NCBI GenBank assembly: GCA_910578735.1
Contig: CAJTSQ010000011.1
Location: forward strand, 1 to 64,000
Source: an uncultured Oscillospiraceae bacterium
GTDB taxonomy: Bacteria > Bacillota > Clostridia > Oscillospirales > Oscillospiraceae
Direction: 5' to 3'
Length of the DNA stretch: 64,000 bases
Shown piece by piece: positions 15,981 to 24,430 of the stretch (its first letter is position 1; every line of letters starts with the position of its first letter). The translations under genes and the position numbers were made by a program. Under the pieces are notes generated by a model. It did not search any database. It saw only the letters and a list, made by a program, of their open reading frames with translations, and had not been told where the DNA came from.

Positions 15981-16033
15981 GACTGTCACTATGGCAGAAT
16001 CTGCTGTAAGCAACCAAACAGGAGGAGATACCA

Positions 16034-16174
16034 ATGAAACACATCCAAATTCTGAACGGGGCCACTCTGAAGGCCAGCGCCGCCAAGGGCGGCTGCGGCG
16101 AGTGCCAGACCTCTTGCCAGTCCGCCTGCAAGACTTCCTGCACCGTCGCCAACCAGAAGTGCGAAAACAAGTAA
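16034..16174 (+). CDS. scfA: SCIFF ranthipeptide precursor
   Basis: A 46-residue peptide beginning MKHIQILNGATLKAS and ending in a six-cysteine core (C-GE-C-QTS-C-QSA-C-KTS-C then C after seven residues). This is the Six-Cysteines-in-Forty-Five family present across Clostridia. The partner radical SAM enzyme ScfB forms thioether bonds from Cys to Thr or other residues; quorum-related roles have been proposed. A strong GGAGGAG site precedes the ATG. Unusually, two other genes and a terminator lie between scfA and scfB here. Confidence 0.93.
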   Translation: MKHIQILNGATLKASAAKGGCGECQTSCQSACKTSCTVANQKCENK

Positions 16175-16190
16175 ATCCAAAAGCCTGAAA

Positions 16191-16220
16191 GGGCGGGCGC
16201 GTTCGCGCCTGCCTTTTTGT
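16191..16220 (+). terminator. Terminator after scfA
   Basis: A nine-pair stem (GGCGGGCGC with GCGCCTGCC, one G-U pair) with a short TTC loop is followed by TTTTTG. Confidence 0.75.
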
Positions 16221-16245
16221 TGTGTCCGGTTATTTAGGAGGACGT

Positions 16246-16758
16246 ATGGCAAATATAATTGGAAGGAATCCCCAGTCCTGCAGCCGCGAATGCCTGCAAA
16301 TGAGCAACGGGCTGACCGATGTCTTTGTGAACGTTCTGGTCCTCAGCGGCTCGGCGCTGGCCAAAACGGTGTCTGAAAAACGGCTGATCGTATGGCTGGC
16401 GGAGAAGGACCAGAGCAGGGTGGGGGCGGGAACGGTAGATTTCGACCTGTGGGAGATGCCCTGGGACTCCAACACCTTTGAGGAAGACCGGGCGTTTCTG
16501 CTCCGGGTGGTTTTGGGGGCAAAGGAGCGGCTGGGCTGGGAAAAGCTGGACTACCGCCCCAATGAGGACATGCTGTTTCCCTGCCTGGACCACTTTTCGG
16601 AGCTGATATCCGGTCTCTCTCAAATTCAGCCGGGCGCCCTGGAGGAATGGCTGGCGGAATCAGACCCGTCTGACCCGGTGATGTCCGGGTTTCCCAGGTG
16701 TTCCAGGCATCAAACCCTGCTGTCCATCTTTGGCTGTCACATCTGCAACAACTTATGA
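16246..16758 (+). CDS. Hypothetical protein between scfA and the SUKH gene
   Basis: A 170-residue soluble protein with scattered cysteines, including C12, C16 and a C-terminal C-x2-C. I do not recognise the family. The N-terminal 90 residues have an alternating strand pattern (KRLIVWLAEKD, GTVDFDLWEMPW) followed by a helical region (DRAFLLRVVLGAKERLGW). The ATG at 16246 follows AGGAGG. It ends 36 bases before the SUKH gene and is probably cotranscribed with it; both were placed between scfA and scfB. Confidence 0.6.
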   Translation: MANIIGRNPQSCSRECLQMSNGLTDVFVNVLVLSGSALAKTVSEKRLIVWLAEKDQSRVGAGTVDFDLWEMPWDSNTFEEDRAFLLRVVLGAKERLGWEKLDYRPNEDMLFPCLDHFSELISGLSQIQPGALEEWLAESDPSDPVMSGFPRCSRHQTLLSIFGCHICNNL

Positions 16759-16794
16759 GCGGATGTTCGCCTACTACGAGGAGGTTATTTGAGA

Positions 16795-17382
16795 ATGGAA
16801 CAGGTGTGGCGTGAAATTTTGAAACAGATCAAGCTGGCTTCCGAGGACATTTACGCAAGCGTCAACCCACCCGCCGATGCTTTGGAGATACAGCGCCTGG
16901 AGAAGACGGTGGGGGTGGAGTTGCCCCCGGCCTTTCGTGACTATCTGTCCACCATGAACGGCCAGCGGAATACCGAGGAGGCAGTGCGGGACCGGAACAC
17001 AGAAATCCCTCTCCTTGGGTACAATCCATTTCTGTCCGTCACCGGCATCCTCGAGACCTGGCAGATGATGAACGAGCTCTTTGAAAAGGAGACGGAGCCG
17101 TTGGAGTGGGTGACGGAGGACAAGATCAGGCCCTATATCTGGCGCAGGCACTGGATACCCTTTACCGAATATGAGGGAAGCTACTATCTGATTCTGGACT
17201 GCGACCCAGGGAAGAACGGGACCTATGGACAGGTATTTTGCTGGTGCTCCGGCATGGACTATTCCGATGTCACGGCAAACTCCTTTACAGAGTTTTCCGA
17301 AGAAGTACTGGTCCGATTGACAGGGAAACGATATGAGCTGACCGAATTTGGAACCATTGAATTGGAGGATTATTACATTTAA
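16795..17382 (+). CDS. SMI1/KNR4 (SUKH) family protein, likely immunity-type
   Basis: A 195-residue protein with the SUKH fold. The N-terminal LEIQRLEKTVGVELPPAFRDYLSTMNG (residues about 31-57) is the signature helix and loop, followed by a central LLGYNPFLSVTGILETWQMM and WIPFTEYEGSYYLILDCDPG, also typical. SUKH proteins commonly neutralise nuclease toxins of contact-dependent or polymorphic systems. No toxin gene is adjacent, so it may be an orphan immunity gene. The ATG at 16795 is ten bases after AGGAGG; a TTG six bases earlier is too close. Confidence 0.82.
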   Translation: MEQVWREILKQIKLASEDIYASVNPPADALEIQRLEKTVGVELPPAFRDYLSTMNGQRNTEEAVRDRNTEIPLLGYNPFLSVTGILETWQMMNELFEKETEPLEWVTEDKIRPYIWRRHWIPFTEYEGSYYLILDCDPGKNGTYGQVFCWCSGMDYSDVTANSFTEFSEEVLVRLTGKRYELTEFGTIELEDYYI

Positions 17383-17406
17383 ATCATTAGAACAGGAGAG
17401 AAAACT

Positions 17407-18831
17407 ATGAAAACTGTACATACCTTTACCGCCCTGGGGCAGTACCTGGCGGCGGACGTGAACAGCGGAGCGGTCCACGTTTTGGACAAGCTGACCTATG
17501 ATTTGCTTTCAGCCGTGGGCGAGGGGCCGATAGGGGAGGGGAGTGTCCCCCGGGAACTGGTGGACCGGCTGTGCCAATATGACCCCGCAGAGCTGGAGGA
17601 GGCCTGGCAGGAGCTGCGGGTGCTGCAAAACGCCGGACTGCTCTTTACCACCGACGACTATCTGGACCCCGAGGCCGCCATGGCCCTGCCCAAGGCGGCG
17701 GTGGTGAAGGCCCTGTGCCTCCATGTGTCCCACGACTGCAACCTGCGGTGCAAATACTGCTTTGCCTCCACCGGCGACTTCGGCACCGGCCACCGGATGA
17801 CCATGGATTTCGATACCGCAAAGCGGGCTATCGACTGGGTGGTGGCCAAGTCGGGCAAGCGGCGGAACATCGAGGTGGATTTCTTCGGCGGCGAGCCCCT
17901 GATGGCTATGGACACGGTGAAGCGGACGGTGGAGTACGCCCGGTCTCTGGAGGAAAAGTATGACAAGGTGTTTCGCTTTACAATCACAACCAACGGCATC
18001 CTGCTGGACGACGAGACCATCGACTACATCAACCGGGAAATGTCCAACGTGGTCCTGTCCCTGGACGGCAGGGGAGAAGTGAACGACCGGATGCGCCCCA
18101 CGGTGAACGGGAAGGGCAGCTATGAGATTATCGTCCCCAAATTTCAAAAGCTGGTGGCCGGGCGCGGGACAAAGGACTACTACGTCCGGGGCACCTTCAC
18201 CCGGGACAATCTGGACTTTTCCAAGGATGTGCTCCACATGGGGGACTTGGGCTTCCGCCATGTGTCGGTGGAGCCGTGCAGCGGCCCTGCCGACGACCCC
18301 TTTGCCATCCGGGAGGAGGACCTGGGCAGGGTAGAGGAGGAGTATGAGAAGCTGGCCAAGCTGCTGATGGATCGAAAGGATATCAATTTTTTCCACTTTA
18401 ACGTGGACCTGGCCCAGGGGCCCTGTGTGATCAAGCGGCTCCGGGGCTGCGGGGCCGGCTGTGAGTATGTGGCCATTACGCCGGATGGAGACATCTATCC
18501 CTGCCATCAGTTTGTGGGCAAGGAGGAGTTTCGCATGGGCAGCGTCTACGACGGGTCCTTCGATATGGAGATTTCTGGTCAATTTGCCCAACAGAATGTG
18601 TATACCCGTCCAGCCTGCCGGACGTGCTGGGCGCGCTTTTACTGCAGCGGGGGCTGTTCCGCCTCAAATCTGCTTGTCAATGGCGACATAATCACCTCAA
18701 ATGAGGTGGCCTGTGCCATGGAACGCAAGCGGCTGGAGTGCGCGATTGCTTTGAACGCAATCGCCGCGGGCCTGAGCAGCGAGGGAAATACAGATTGTAA
18801 TAATACAAACTGTAATCTTTGTAATCACTGA
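17407..18831 (+). CDS. scfB: SCIFF peptide maturase, radical SAM/SPASM protein
   Basis: A 474-residue radical SAM enzyme that installs thioether links in ScfA. The N-terminal 95 residues form a winged RRE-like peptide-binding region. The SAM cluster motif is HDCNLRCKYCFAS (C-x3-C-x2-C) near residue 115. The SPASM region carries C-x2-C clusters (RGCGAGCEYVAI, CRTCWARFYCSGGCSASN) and ends in a Cys/Asn-rich tail with further cysteines. The precursor gene scfA lies 1.2 kb upstream, with two unrelated genes between. Confidence 0.94.
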   Translation: MKTVHTFTALGQYLAADVNSGAVHVLDKLTYDLLSAVGEGPIGEGSVPRELVDRLCQYDPAELEEAWQELRVLQNAGLLFTTDDYLDPEAAMALPKAAVVKALCLHVSHDCNLRCKYCFASTGDFGTGHRMTMDFDTAKRAIDWVVAKSGKRRNIEVDFFGGEPLMAMDTVKRTVEYARSLEEKYDKVFRFTITTNGILLDDETIDYINREMSNVVLSLDGRGEVNDRMRPTVNGKGSYEIIVPKFQKLVAGRGTKDYYVRGTFTRDNLDFSKDVLHMGDLGFRHVSVEPCSGPADDPFAIREEDLGRVEEEYEKLAKLLMDRKDINFFHFNVDLAQGPCVIKRLRGCGAGCEYVAITPDGDIYPCHQFVGKEEFRMGSVYDGSFDMEISGQFAQQNVYTRPACRTCWARFYCSGGCSASNLLVNGDIITSNEVACAMERKRLECAIALNAIAAGLSSEGNTDCNNTNCNLCNH

Positions 18832-18893
18832 ACTTTTGGCGGTTTTTCCCGGATTTAGTGCCGGACACAATGTTTTAACCCTATATTTAGACA

Positions 18894-18926
18894 GATGCGA
18901 GGCCTCAACGGGGCCTCGCATCCTTT
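18894..18926 (+). terminator. Terminator after scfB
   Basis: An 11-bp perfect stem (GATGCGAGGCC with GGCCTCGCATC) is followed by CTTTT. The rest of 18832-19116 contains only the promoter listed next. Confidence 0.8.
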
Positions 18927-19006
18927 TAGGTTCCAAGGTTTACATAATGATGTTGACATAAAGTATTGAGAGAATGCACAAAAAAGGAGAAATTGTCCAA
19001 AACCTC

Positions 19007-19035
19007 TTGCAGAAAATTGCGGATGGCGGTATAGT
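19007..19035 (+). promoter_or_regulatory. Candidate promoter for spoIIM-xerD
   Basis: TTGCAG (19007-19012) and TATAGT (19030-19035) are separated by 17 bases, 82 bases ahead of spoIIM. This is a housekeeping-type pattern, not a clear sigma-E site. Confidence 0.5.
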
Positions 19036-19116
19036 TAAAGCATCCCTTCGGCGGATATGGTCGTTCACGTCTATTTTTTTCTCCTTTCTCATAGGGTAAC
19101 ACTGAGGTGACATGGG

Positions 19117-19728
19117 ATGGGAGTACGAAAAAAATGGGACTTGCCGTCGGAGCATCGGGCAGCTCTGCTGGTTCTAAGCGCGGTGTTTTTGCTGGGCGGC
19201 GGGCTTGGCTGCCTCTTTGCGGCCCTGGCCAACGAGGCGGGGGCGCAGGAGTTGGCTGACTATCTGGCCGACTATCTGTCGCTGGCTCTGGATGGCCGCC
19301 TCCCTCGCGGACTGTGGGTGGCCCTCTGGAGGCAGCTGAAGTACCTGCTGGCCGCCCTGGTATTGGGCCTGACGGCGCTGGGTGTTGTGGGGCTGCCCCT
19401 GCTTTTTGGGGCGCAGGGCTTCGCGTTCACCTTTTCGGTGGCCTGTTTCTGCCGGGTTTTCGGGGTCCGGGGCCTGTTTCCCGCTTTTGCCATCTTCGGA
19501 GTGCCCGCCCTGCTGTGGGTGCCCGCCCTGTTTTTCGTGGGCCCGCCGGGGTTTCTCTCTGCTCAGCGGCGGCTTCGGCTGTCCTTGGGAGAGGGGGGCG
19601 GTTCTCCGCTGAACGGCGGCTTTTGGCCTCGTGCCGGCCTGTGTACGGCCCTGGGTTTGGCGGCGGGTCTGCTGGAGTACTGGGCGGTCCCCGTCCTGCT
19701 GCGGACCGCGGCCCGTCTGGTCCTGTAA
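19117..19728 (+). CDS. spoIIM: Stage II sporulation protein M-like membrane protein
   Basis: A 203-residue protein with about five membrane helices. The helices at about 17-40, 67-95, 100-125, 130-150 and 178-200 match the SpoIIM/DUF95 pattern, and the FGAQGFAFTFSVACF stretch fits the family core. SpoIIM works with SpoIID and SpoIIP in forespore engulfment. Position directly ahead of xerD matches the spoIIM-xerD order seen in Bacilli and Clostridia, which is much of the support. The protein is very GC-rich in codon use. Confidence 0.8.
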   Translation: MGVRKKWDLPSEHRAALLVLSAVFLLGGGLGCLFAALANEAGAQELADYLADYLSLALDGRLPRGLWVALWRQLKYLLAALVLGLTALGVVGLPLLFGAQGFAFTFSVACFCRVFGVRGLFPAFAIFGVPALLWVPALFFVGPPGFLSAQRRLRLSLGEGGGSPLNGGFWPRAGLCTALGLAAGLLEYWAVPVLLRTAARLVL

Positions 19729-19753
19729 CTTTAAGTTTGGGGAGTTTTTGAGT

Positions 19754-20635
19754 GTGTCGGATCTGCTGTCAGTCTATGAGGATTTTTTAAAAACTGAAAA
19801 GAAAGCCTCGGCAAACACAGTCAGTTCCTACATGAGGGACGTCCACCAGTTTGCCGACGCCATGAGCGGAAAAGCTCTGCCCCTGACCCGGGTGACAGTC
19901 CGTGATGTGGAGGACTATACCAACACGCTGCTCAAGCGAGGCAAGTCACCTGCCACTGTGACCCGGTCGGTGGCCTCCATAAAGTCCCTTTACACTTGCC
20001 TGACCGTTAAAGGTTATGTGGATCAAAATCCGGCCAAGGATGTCTCCCCCGCGAAGGTGGAGCGCAAGCTGCCCCAGGTACTCACCGGGAAAGAGGTGGA
20101 GCTGTTCCTGGAACAGCCCGAGTGCACCGATCTGAAGGGCTACCGGGACCGGGCTATGCTGGAGCTGCTTTATGCCACCGGGATCCGGGTCAGTGAGCTG
20201 ATTGAGCTGGATGTGGATGACCTGAACCTGCCCGGCGGGGTGCTCAAATGCTTCAGCAAAGGGCGGGAGCGAATCATCCCCCTGTATCCCACGGCGATCC
20301 GGGCCTTGGGGGAGTACATCAACAACGTGCGGCCCCAGCTGGTAGAGTCTATAGACGAGACCGCACTCTTTGTCAATATGGGCGGCGAACGCATGAGCCG
20401 CCAAGGCTTCTGGAAGCTTATCAAGTACTATCAGGAGAAGGCGGGGATTCAGAAGGACATCACCCCCCACACCCTGCGCCACTCTTTTGCCGCTCATCTG
20501 CTGGAGAATGGGGCCGATCTGCATTCCATCCAAGAGATGCTGGGCCACGCGGATATCTCCTCCACGCAGATTTATTCCAAGCTGATTAACCAGAAGATTA
20601 AGGATGTATACAAAAAAGCCCATCCCCGGGCATGA
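19754..20635 (+). CDS. xerD: Site-specific tyrosine recombinase XerD
   Basis: The 293-residue recombinase has an N-terminal SAM-like core-binding domain (residues about 1-90) and a catalytic domain with the full set: R in YATGIRVSELIEL, K in FSKGRERIIPL, HTLRHSFAAHLL, and H and Y in LGHADISSTQIYSKL. It resolves chromosome dimers at dif. I use the GTG at 19754, nine bases after GGGGAG; an earlier TTG at 19748 is too close and an ATG inside spoIIM would add an unrelated extension. A second Xer protein is at 30500-31495. Confidence 0.92.
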   Translation: MSDLLSVYEDFLKTEKKASANTVSSYMRDVHQFADAMSGKALPLTRVTVRDVEDYTNTLLKRGKSPATVTRSVASIKSLYTCLTVKGYVDQNPAKDVSPAKVERKLPQVLTGKEVELFLEQPECTDLKGYRDRAMLELLYATGIRVSELIELDVDDLNLPGGVLKCFSKGRERIIPLYPTAIRALGEYINNVRPQLVESIDETALFVNMGGERMSRQGFWKLIKYYQEKAGIQKDITPHTLRHSFAAHLLENGADLHSIQEMLGHADISSTQIYSKLINQKIKDVYKKAHPRA

Positions 20636-20654
20636 CAGACAAGGAGAACATAGT

Positions 20655-21158
20655 ATGACGGATCAGGAACTGCTGCAGGCAATAGGGCAAATTGTAGAAA
20701 CAGCGCTGGACAACAGGCTTGACGCCAAATTAGAACCTCTCCGCAAAGACATTCGTGAATTGAAGGACAGCGTCGTAAGCATGGACGTCAGGATCAATCA
20801 GTTGGAAGCTATTACAGACATGGTAAGTACCAGAATGGACCGTCTGGAGTTCAATATGGACCGCTTGGAGTCCAGGCTTAAGCTTCTGGAGCGTGGAACG
20901 GATCAGCTGGGAATCCGGATGGATAAGCTGGAGGCCGGAACAGACGGCCTCAAAGAGAGGGTGCACGGCATCCGCGTCTATTTGGAAAACGATCAGAAGC
21001 GGACGCTTAACTTGCTTTTCGAGGGCCAGCAATCGCTGTGGGACCGGTTTGTCCCCCTGGAAAGGCTCGATCCGCTGGAGGAACGGACCCAGGTCCTGGA
21101 GGCAACGGCAAGGTACCACAGCGAGGAGATTCGGGAATTGCAGCTGCGGCTTGCCTGA
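20655..21158 (+). CDS. Coiled-coil hypothetical protein
   Basis: A 167-residue soluble protein that is almost entirely helical. Heptad-like repeats (LEAITDMVSTRMDRLE, FNMDRLESRLKLLERG, MDKLEAGTDGLKERV) run from residue about 35 to 125 with a repeat near seven and eleven residues, in the style of phage or Streptococcus M-like coiled coils. No catalytic motif is seen. It follows xerD by 19 bases with its own AAGGAG site and ends in a strong terminator, so it may be cotranscribed with xerD. Function is unknown. Confidence 0.7.
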   Translation: MTDQELLQAIGQIVETALDNRLDAKLEPLRKDIRELKDSVVSMDVRINQLEAITDMVSTRMDRLEFNMDRLESRLKLLERGTDQLGIRMDKLEAGTDGLKERVHGIRVYLENDQKRTLNLLFEGQQSLWDRFVPLERLDPLEERTQVLEATARYHSEEIRELQLRLA

Positions 21159-21172
21159 ATAACAATACAAAA

Positions 21173-21208
21173 GCGGCCCGCGCGGCAAATGCCGTGCGGG
21201 CCCTTTTT
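21173..21208 (+). terminator. Terminator after the coiled-coil gene
   Basis: GGCCCGC with an inner GGCA stem pairs with GCGGGCC and is followed by CTTTTT. Confidence 0.8.
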
Positions 21209-21221
21209 GATGGGGTTATGA

Positions 21222-21250
21222 TTGAATTATCCGGGGAAATATGGTAGTAT
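21222..21250 (+). promoter_or_regulatory. Promoter for murD
   Basis: TTGAAT (21222-21227) and TAGTAT (21245-21250) are separated by 17 bases, 37 bases ahead of the murD start. Confidence 0.6.
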
Positions 21251-21287
21251 AAAAAAGGAAACGAAAATGATGGAAGGAGGACGTTCT

Positions 21288-22673
21288 ATGTCCACCATGT
21301 CTGAATATTTGGAAACGCTGCGGGGCCGGTCCATTGCCGTGATCGGTATGGGAGTGAGCAACACCCCCCTGATCCGGACCCTCCTCCGGGCGGAGCTGAA
21401 AGTAACCGTGTGCGACAAATCTTCTCGGGAACGGGTGGCCGAGCAGGCCGCCGAGCTGGAGAGCCTGGGCGCCAAGCTCCGGCTGGGCCCCGACTACCTG
21501 GCCAAAATACACCGGGCTGACGTCATTTTCCGCACTCCCGGCCTCAGTCCCAACACACCGGAGCTGCAAAAGGCGTTGGAGGGGGGGAGTATCCTCACCT
21601 CTGAGATGGAGCTGTTTTTCCGGCTGTGCCCCTGCCGGATCATCGGTGTGACGGGCAGCGACGGCAAGACCACCACCACCACCCTTATCAGCGAATTTTT
21701 AAAGGAGGCGGGCCTCAATGTCTATCTGGGGGGCAACATTGGCCGGCCCCTGCTCCCGGATGTGGATGATATGAGCCCGGAGGATGTGGCTGTAGTGGAG
21801 CTGTCCTCCTTCCAGCTGATGACCATGGACCGCAGCCCCAATGTGGCGGTGTTCACCAATCTGTCTCCCAACCATCTGGACTATCACCACACTATGGAGG
21901 AGTACACAAGCGCCAAGCTGAACATCTTCTGCCATCAGAAGCCGGAGGACCGGGCCATCTTCAACTATGACAATGACATCACCCGGTCCCTGGCCAAGAC
22001 CGCCGTCGGACAGGCGATGCTGTTCAGCCGCAAGCAGAGGCTGGAGGAGGGGGTCTACCTCCGGGACGGCGCCATCTGGCTGACCAACCGCATGGGCAGC
22101 CGGGAGGTTTTGCCGCTGACGGACATTCAAATTCCCGGCGTGCACAACATTGAAAACTACATGGCCGCTATCGCCGCGGTGGACGGCATTGTGCCCGACA
22201 AGTGTGTCCGGGCGGTGGCCCAGCGGTTTACCGGAGTGGAACACCGCATCGAGCTGGTGCGGGAGCTGGACGGGGTCCGCTACTACAACGACTCCATCGG
22301 CACCAGCCCCACCCGGACCATGGCCTGCCTGGATTCCTTTGATCATAAGCTGATCCTCATTGCTGGCGGATATGACAAGGGCGTTCCCTTTACACAGCTT
22401 GGGGCAGAAATTGTTCGCCAGGTGAAAGTCCTGATCCTTACCGGAGACACCGCCTCCGCTATCAAAAAGGCGGTGGAGGAGGCGGAGGGCTATACCGACA
22501 GCGGTTTGAAGCTGATCGAGACTGAGGACTTAGCTGCCGCCGTGTCCGCTGCCCGGGAGATTGCCCGGGAGGGGGATGTGGTGGTGCTGTCCCCGGCCTG
22601 CGCCGCCTTCGACCGGTTTAAAAACTTTATGGAGCGCGGCAAAGTGTTTAAGCAGCTGGTAAACGAATTATAA
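21288..22673 (+). CDS. murD: UDP-N-acetylmuramoylalanine-D-glutamate ligase
   Basis: A 461-residue cytoplasmic Mur ligase that adds D-glutamate to UDP-MurNAc-L-Ala. The N-terminal Rossmann domain begins IAVIGMGVSNTPLI, the P-loop is GVTGSDGKTTTTTLI near residue 120, and the C-terminal domain carries YNDSIGTSPTRT and GGYDKGVPF. It starts at the ATG at 21288, seven bases after GGAGG. Here it stands apart from other mur genes and just ahead of a PLP lyase. Confidence 0.95.
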   Translation: MSTMSEYLETLRGRSIAVIGMGVSNTPLIRTLLRAELKVTVCDKSSRERVAEQAAELESLGAKLRLGPDYLAKIHRADVIFRTPGLSPNTPELQKALEGGSILTSEMELFFRLCPCRIIGVTGSDGKTTTTTLISEFLKEAGLNVYLGGNIGRPLLPDVDDMSPEDVAVVELSSFQLMTMDRSPNVAVFTNLSPNHLDYHHTMEEYTSAKLNIFCHQKPEDRAIFNYDNDITRSLAKTAVGQAMLFSRKQRLEEGVYLRDGAIWLTNRMGSREVLPLTDIQIPGVHNIENYMAAIAAVDGIVPDKCVRAVAQRFTGVEHRIELVRELDGVRYYNDSIGTSPTRTMACLDSFDHKLILIAGGYDKGVPFTQLGAEIVRQVKVLILTGDTASAIKKAVEEAEGYTDSGLKLIETEDLAAAVSAAREIAREGDVVVLSPACAAFDRFKNFMERGKVFKQLVNEL

Positions 22674-22699
22674 TTGAGACAGAAGGACTGACAAGTAAT

Positions 22700-23953
22700 A
22701 TGCACTTACAGATAAACGACCGTGTCAGAGCCCTGGGCAGTCAGGCCCAGGGCCAACTGACCGAGGAATTTGCACGCATTGATGCCATAGCGGAGGAGAA
22801 TACCGCCCGGGTGCTGGCCGCCTTTCAGAAGCACCGGGTGGCAGACGGCTATTTTGCCGGTACCACCGGCTATGGCTACGACGACCTGGGCCGGGACAAG
22901 CTGGACGAAATTTATGCTGACCTCTTTGGTACGGAGGCCGCTCTGGTGCGCATCCAGTTCGTCAACGGCACCCATGCCATTGCCTGCGCTCTGTTTGGAG
23001 CCCTGAAAAGCGGTGATGTGCTGTTGTCCGCCGTGGGCGCGCCCTACGACACCCTGCTGGGGGTAGTGGGGGCGGTGGACAAGGGCCCCGGCTCCCTGAA
23101 GGACTACGGCGTGGAGTATAGGCAAGTAGAACTCCTTGACAACAAGCCCGACCTGGACGGGATGGCCAGAGCCGCCGCAGACCCCCGGGTGAAGGCGGTA
23201 CTCATCCAGCGCTCCAAGGGTTACTCCACCCGTGCGTCCCTGTCGGTGGAGGAGATCGGGGAGATGTGCCGCGTGATTAAGGCGGCCAACCCCAGTGCCG
23301 CCATTCTGGTGGACAACTGCTACGGCGAGTTTGTGGAGACCGTCGAGCCTACCCATGTGGGGGCCGATCTGGTGGTAGGCTCCCTCATTAAAAACCCTGG
23401 CGGCGGACTGGCCCCCACCGGAGGCTACATCGCCGGGCGGCGGGATCTGGTGGAGGGGGCCGCCATGCGGCTCACCGTCCCCGGTATCGGAGGGGAGTGC
23501 GGGTGTACGCTGGGGCAGAACCGTCTGCTCTATCAGGGCCTGTTCCTGGCTCCACACACGGTGGCCCAGGCGGTGAAAACCGCCGTCTTTGCCGCCAAGG
23601 TGATGGAGCTGCTGGGCTATGAGACCCAGCCCCACTCCTCGGCGGTCCGCCACGACATCATCCAGATGATTCACATGCGGGAGCCGGAAGCCCTGAAAAA
23701 GTTCTGTAAGGGCATCCAGTTCGGCGCGCCGGTGGACTCCTACGTCACCCCGGAACCCTGGGACATGCCGGGGTACGACTGCCAGGTCATCATGGCGGCG
23801 GGGGCCTTCATCCAGGGGGCGTCCATCGAGCTGTCCGCCGATGCCCCCATGCGGGAGCCCTACACCGTCTACCTCCAGGGGGGACTTACCTTCGAGTCTG
23901 GCCGGCTGGGCGTCCTGCTGGCAGTCCAGGAGCTGCTGGGCGGCAGCTCTTAA
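22700..23953 (+). CDS. PLP-dependent methionine gamma-lyase / aluminium-resistance family protein
   Basis: The 417-residue protein belongs to the Cys/Met-metabolism-related family often labelled aluminium resistance protein or YnbB. The N-terminal TTGYGYDDLGRDKLDEIYADLFG and the PLP-lysine segment LVVGSLIKNPGGGLAPTGGYIAGR (about residues 228-251) are characteristic, with VDNCYGEFVE upstream as the cofactor-binding aspartate region. A lyase acting on sulphur amino acids is the family inference; the substrate here is not shown. It lies 26 bases after murD. Confidence 0.85.
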   Translation: MHLQINDRVRALGSQAQGQLTEEFARIDAIAEENTARVLAAFQKHRVADGYFAGTTGYGYDDLGRDKLDEIYADLFGTEAALVRIQFVNGTHAIACALFGALKSGDVLLSAVGAPYDTLLGVVGAVDKGPGSLKDYGVEYRQVELLDNKPDLDGMARAAADPRVKAVLIQRSKGYSTRASLSVEEIGEMCRVIKAANPSAAILVDNCYGEFVETVEPTHVGADLVVGSLIKNPGGGLAPTGGYIAGRRDLVEGAAMRLTVPGIGGECGCTLGQNRLLYQGLFLAPHTVAQAVKTAVFAAKVMELLGYETQPHSSAVRHDIIQMIHMREPEALKKFCKGIQFGAPVDSYVTPEPWDMPGYDCQVIMAAGAFIQGASIELSADAPMREPYTVYLQGGLTFESGRLGVLLAVQELLGGSS

Positions 23954-23974
23954 GTTCCTCGGAAGGAGGTCAGA

Positions 23975-24385
23975 ATGAATCGTAAAGATATCATAAAATA
24001 TTTCTATGAAGTTGTCGTTTCCCAAAATATGCTTGATGAACTTTTCAAATACGTTTCGGAGGATTGTGTGCTGAGAACCGGGGAAAAAGAAATTTTTATG
24101 GGGATAGACGGAATGAAACGACATCTTTTGGCATTGAGAGAAACTTATCCCGACTACACCATGAAAATTATTCGTCAATATACAGCAGATGATTATGTTA
24201 TTTCAGAATTTGTCATGAGGGGAACACACAAAGGGAATTTTGCTGGAATAACACCTACGAATCAAGTTTTGGAGGTTACAGGAGTAGATATTGACAAAGT
24301 GATAGATGGAAGAATCGTTGAGCATGGCGGCGCTGCGAATACTTTTGAGACCTTTTTTGAGCACCATTTAATTAAACCTGTATAG
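23975..24385 (+). CDS. NTF2-like/SnoaL-type protein, AT-rich
   Basis: A 136-residue alpha-beta barrel protein. The pattern of N-terminal helices, then FMGIDGMKRHLLALRETYPDYTMKI and a series of strands ending VTGVDIDKVIDGRIVEHGG, matches the SnoaL-like polyketide-cyclase/ester-cyclase group. The substrate is unknown. The gene is much poorer in GC than everything around it and uses A/T-ending codons, so it was probably acquired recently. It has a strong AAGGAGG site and ends in the sequence between the PLP lyase and yunB. Confidence 0.8.
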   Translation: MNRKDIIKYFYEVVVSQNMLDELFKYVSEDCVLRTGEKEIFMGIDGMKRHLLALRETYPDYTMKIIRQYTADDYVISEFVMRGTHKGNFAGITPTNQVLEVTGVDIDKVIDGRIVEHGGAANTFETFFEHHLIKPV

Positions 24386-24430
24386 GCCAAGCCCACTCTG
24401 GAATATCCTGACCCATAGGGGGTGAGGGTA

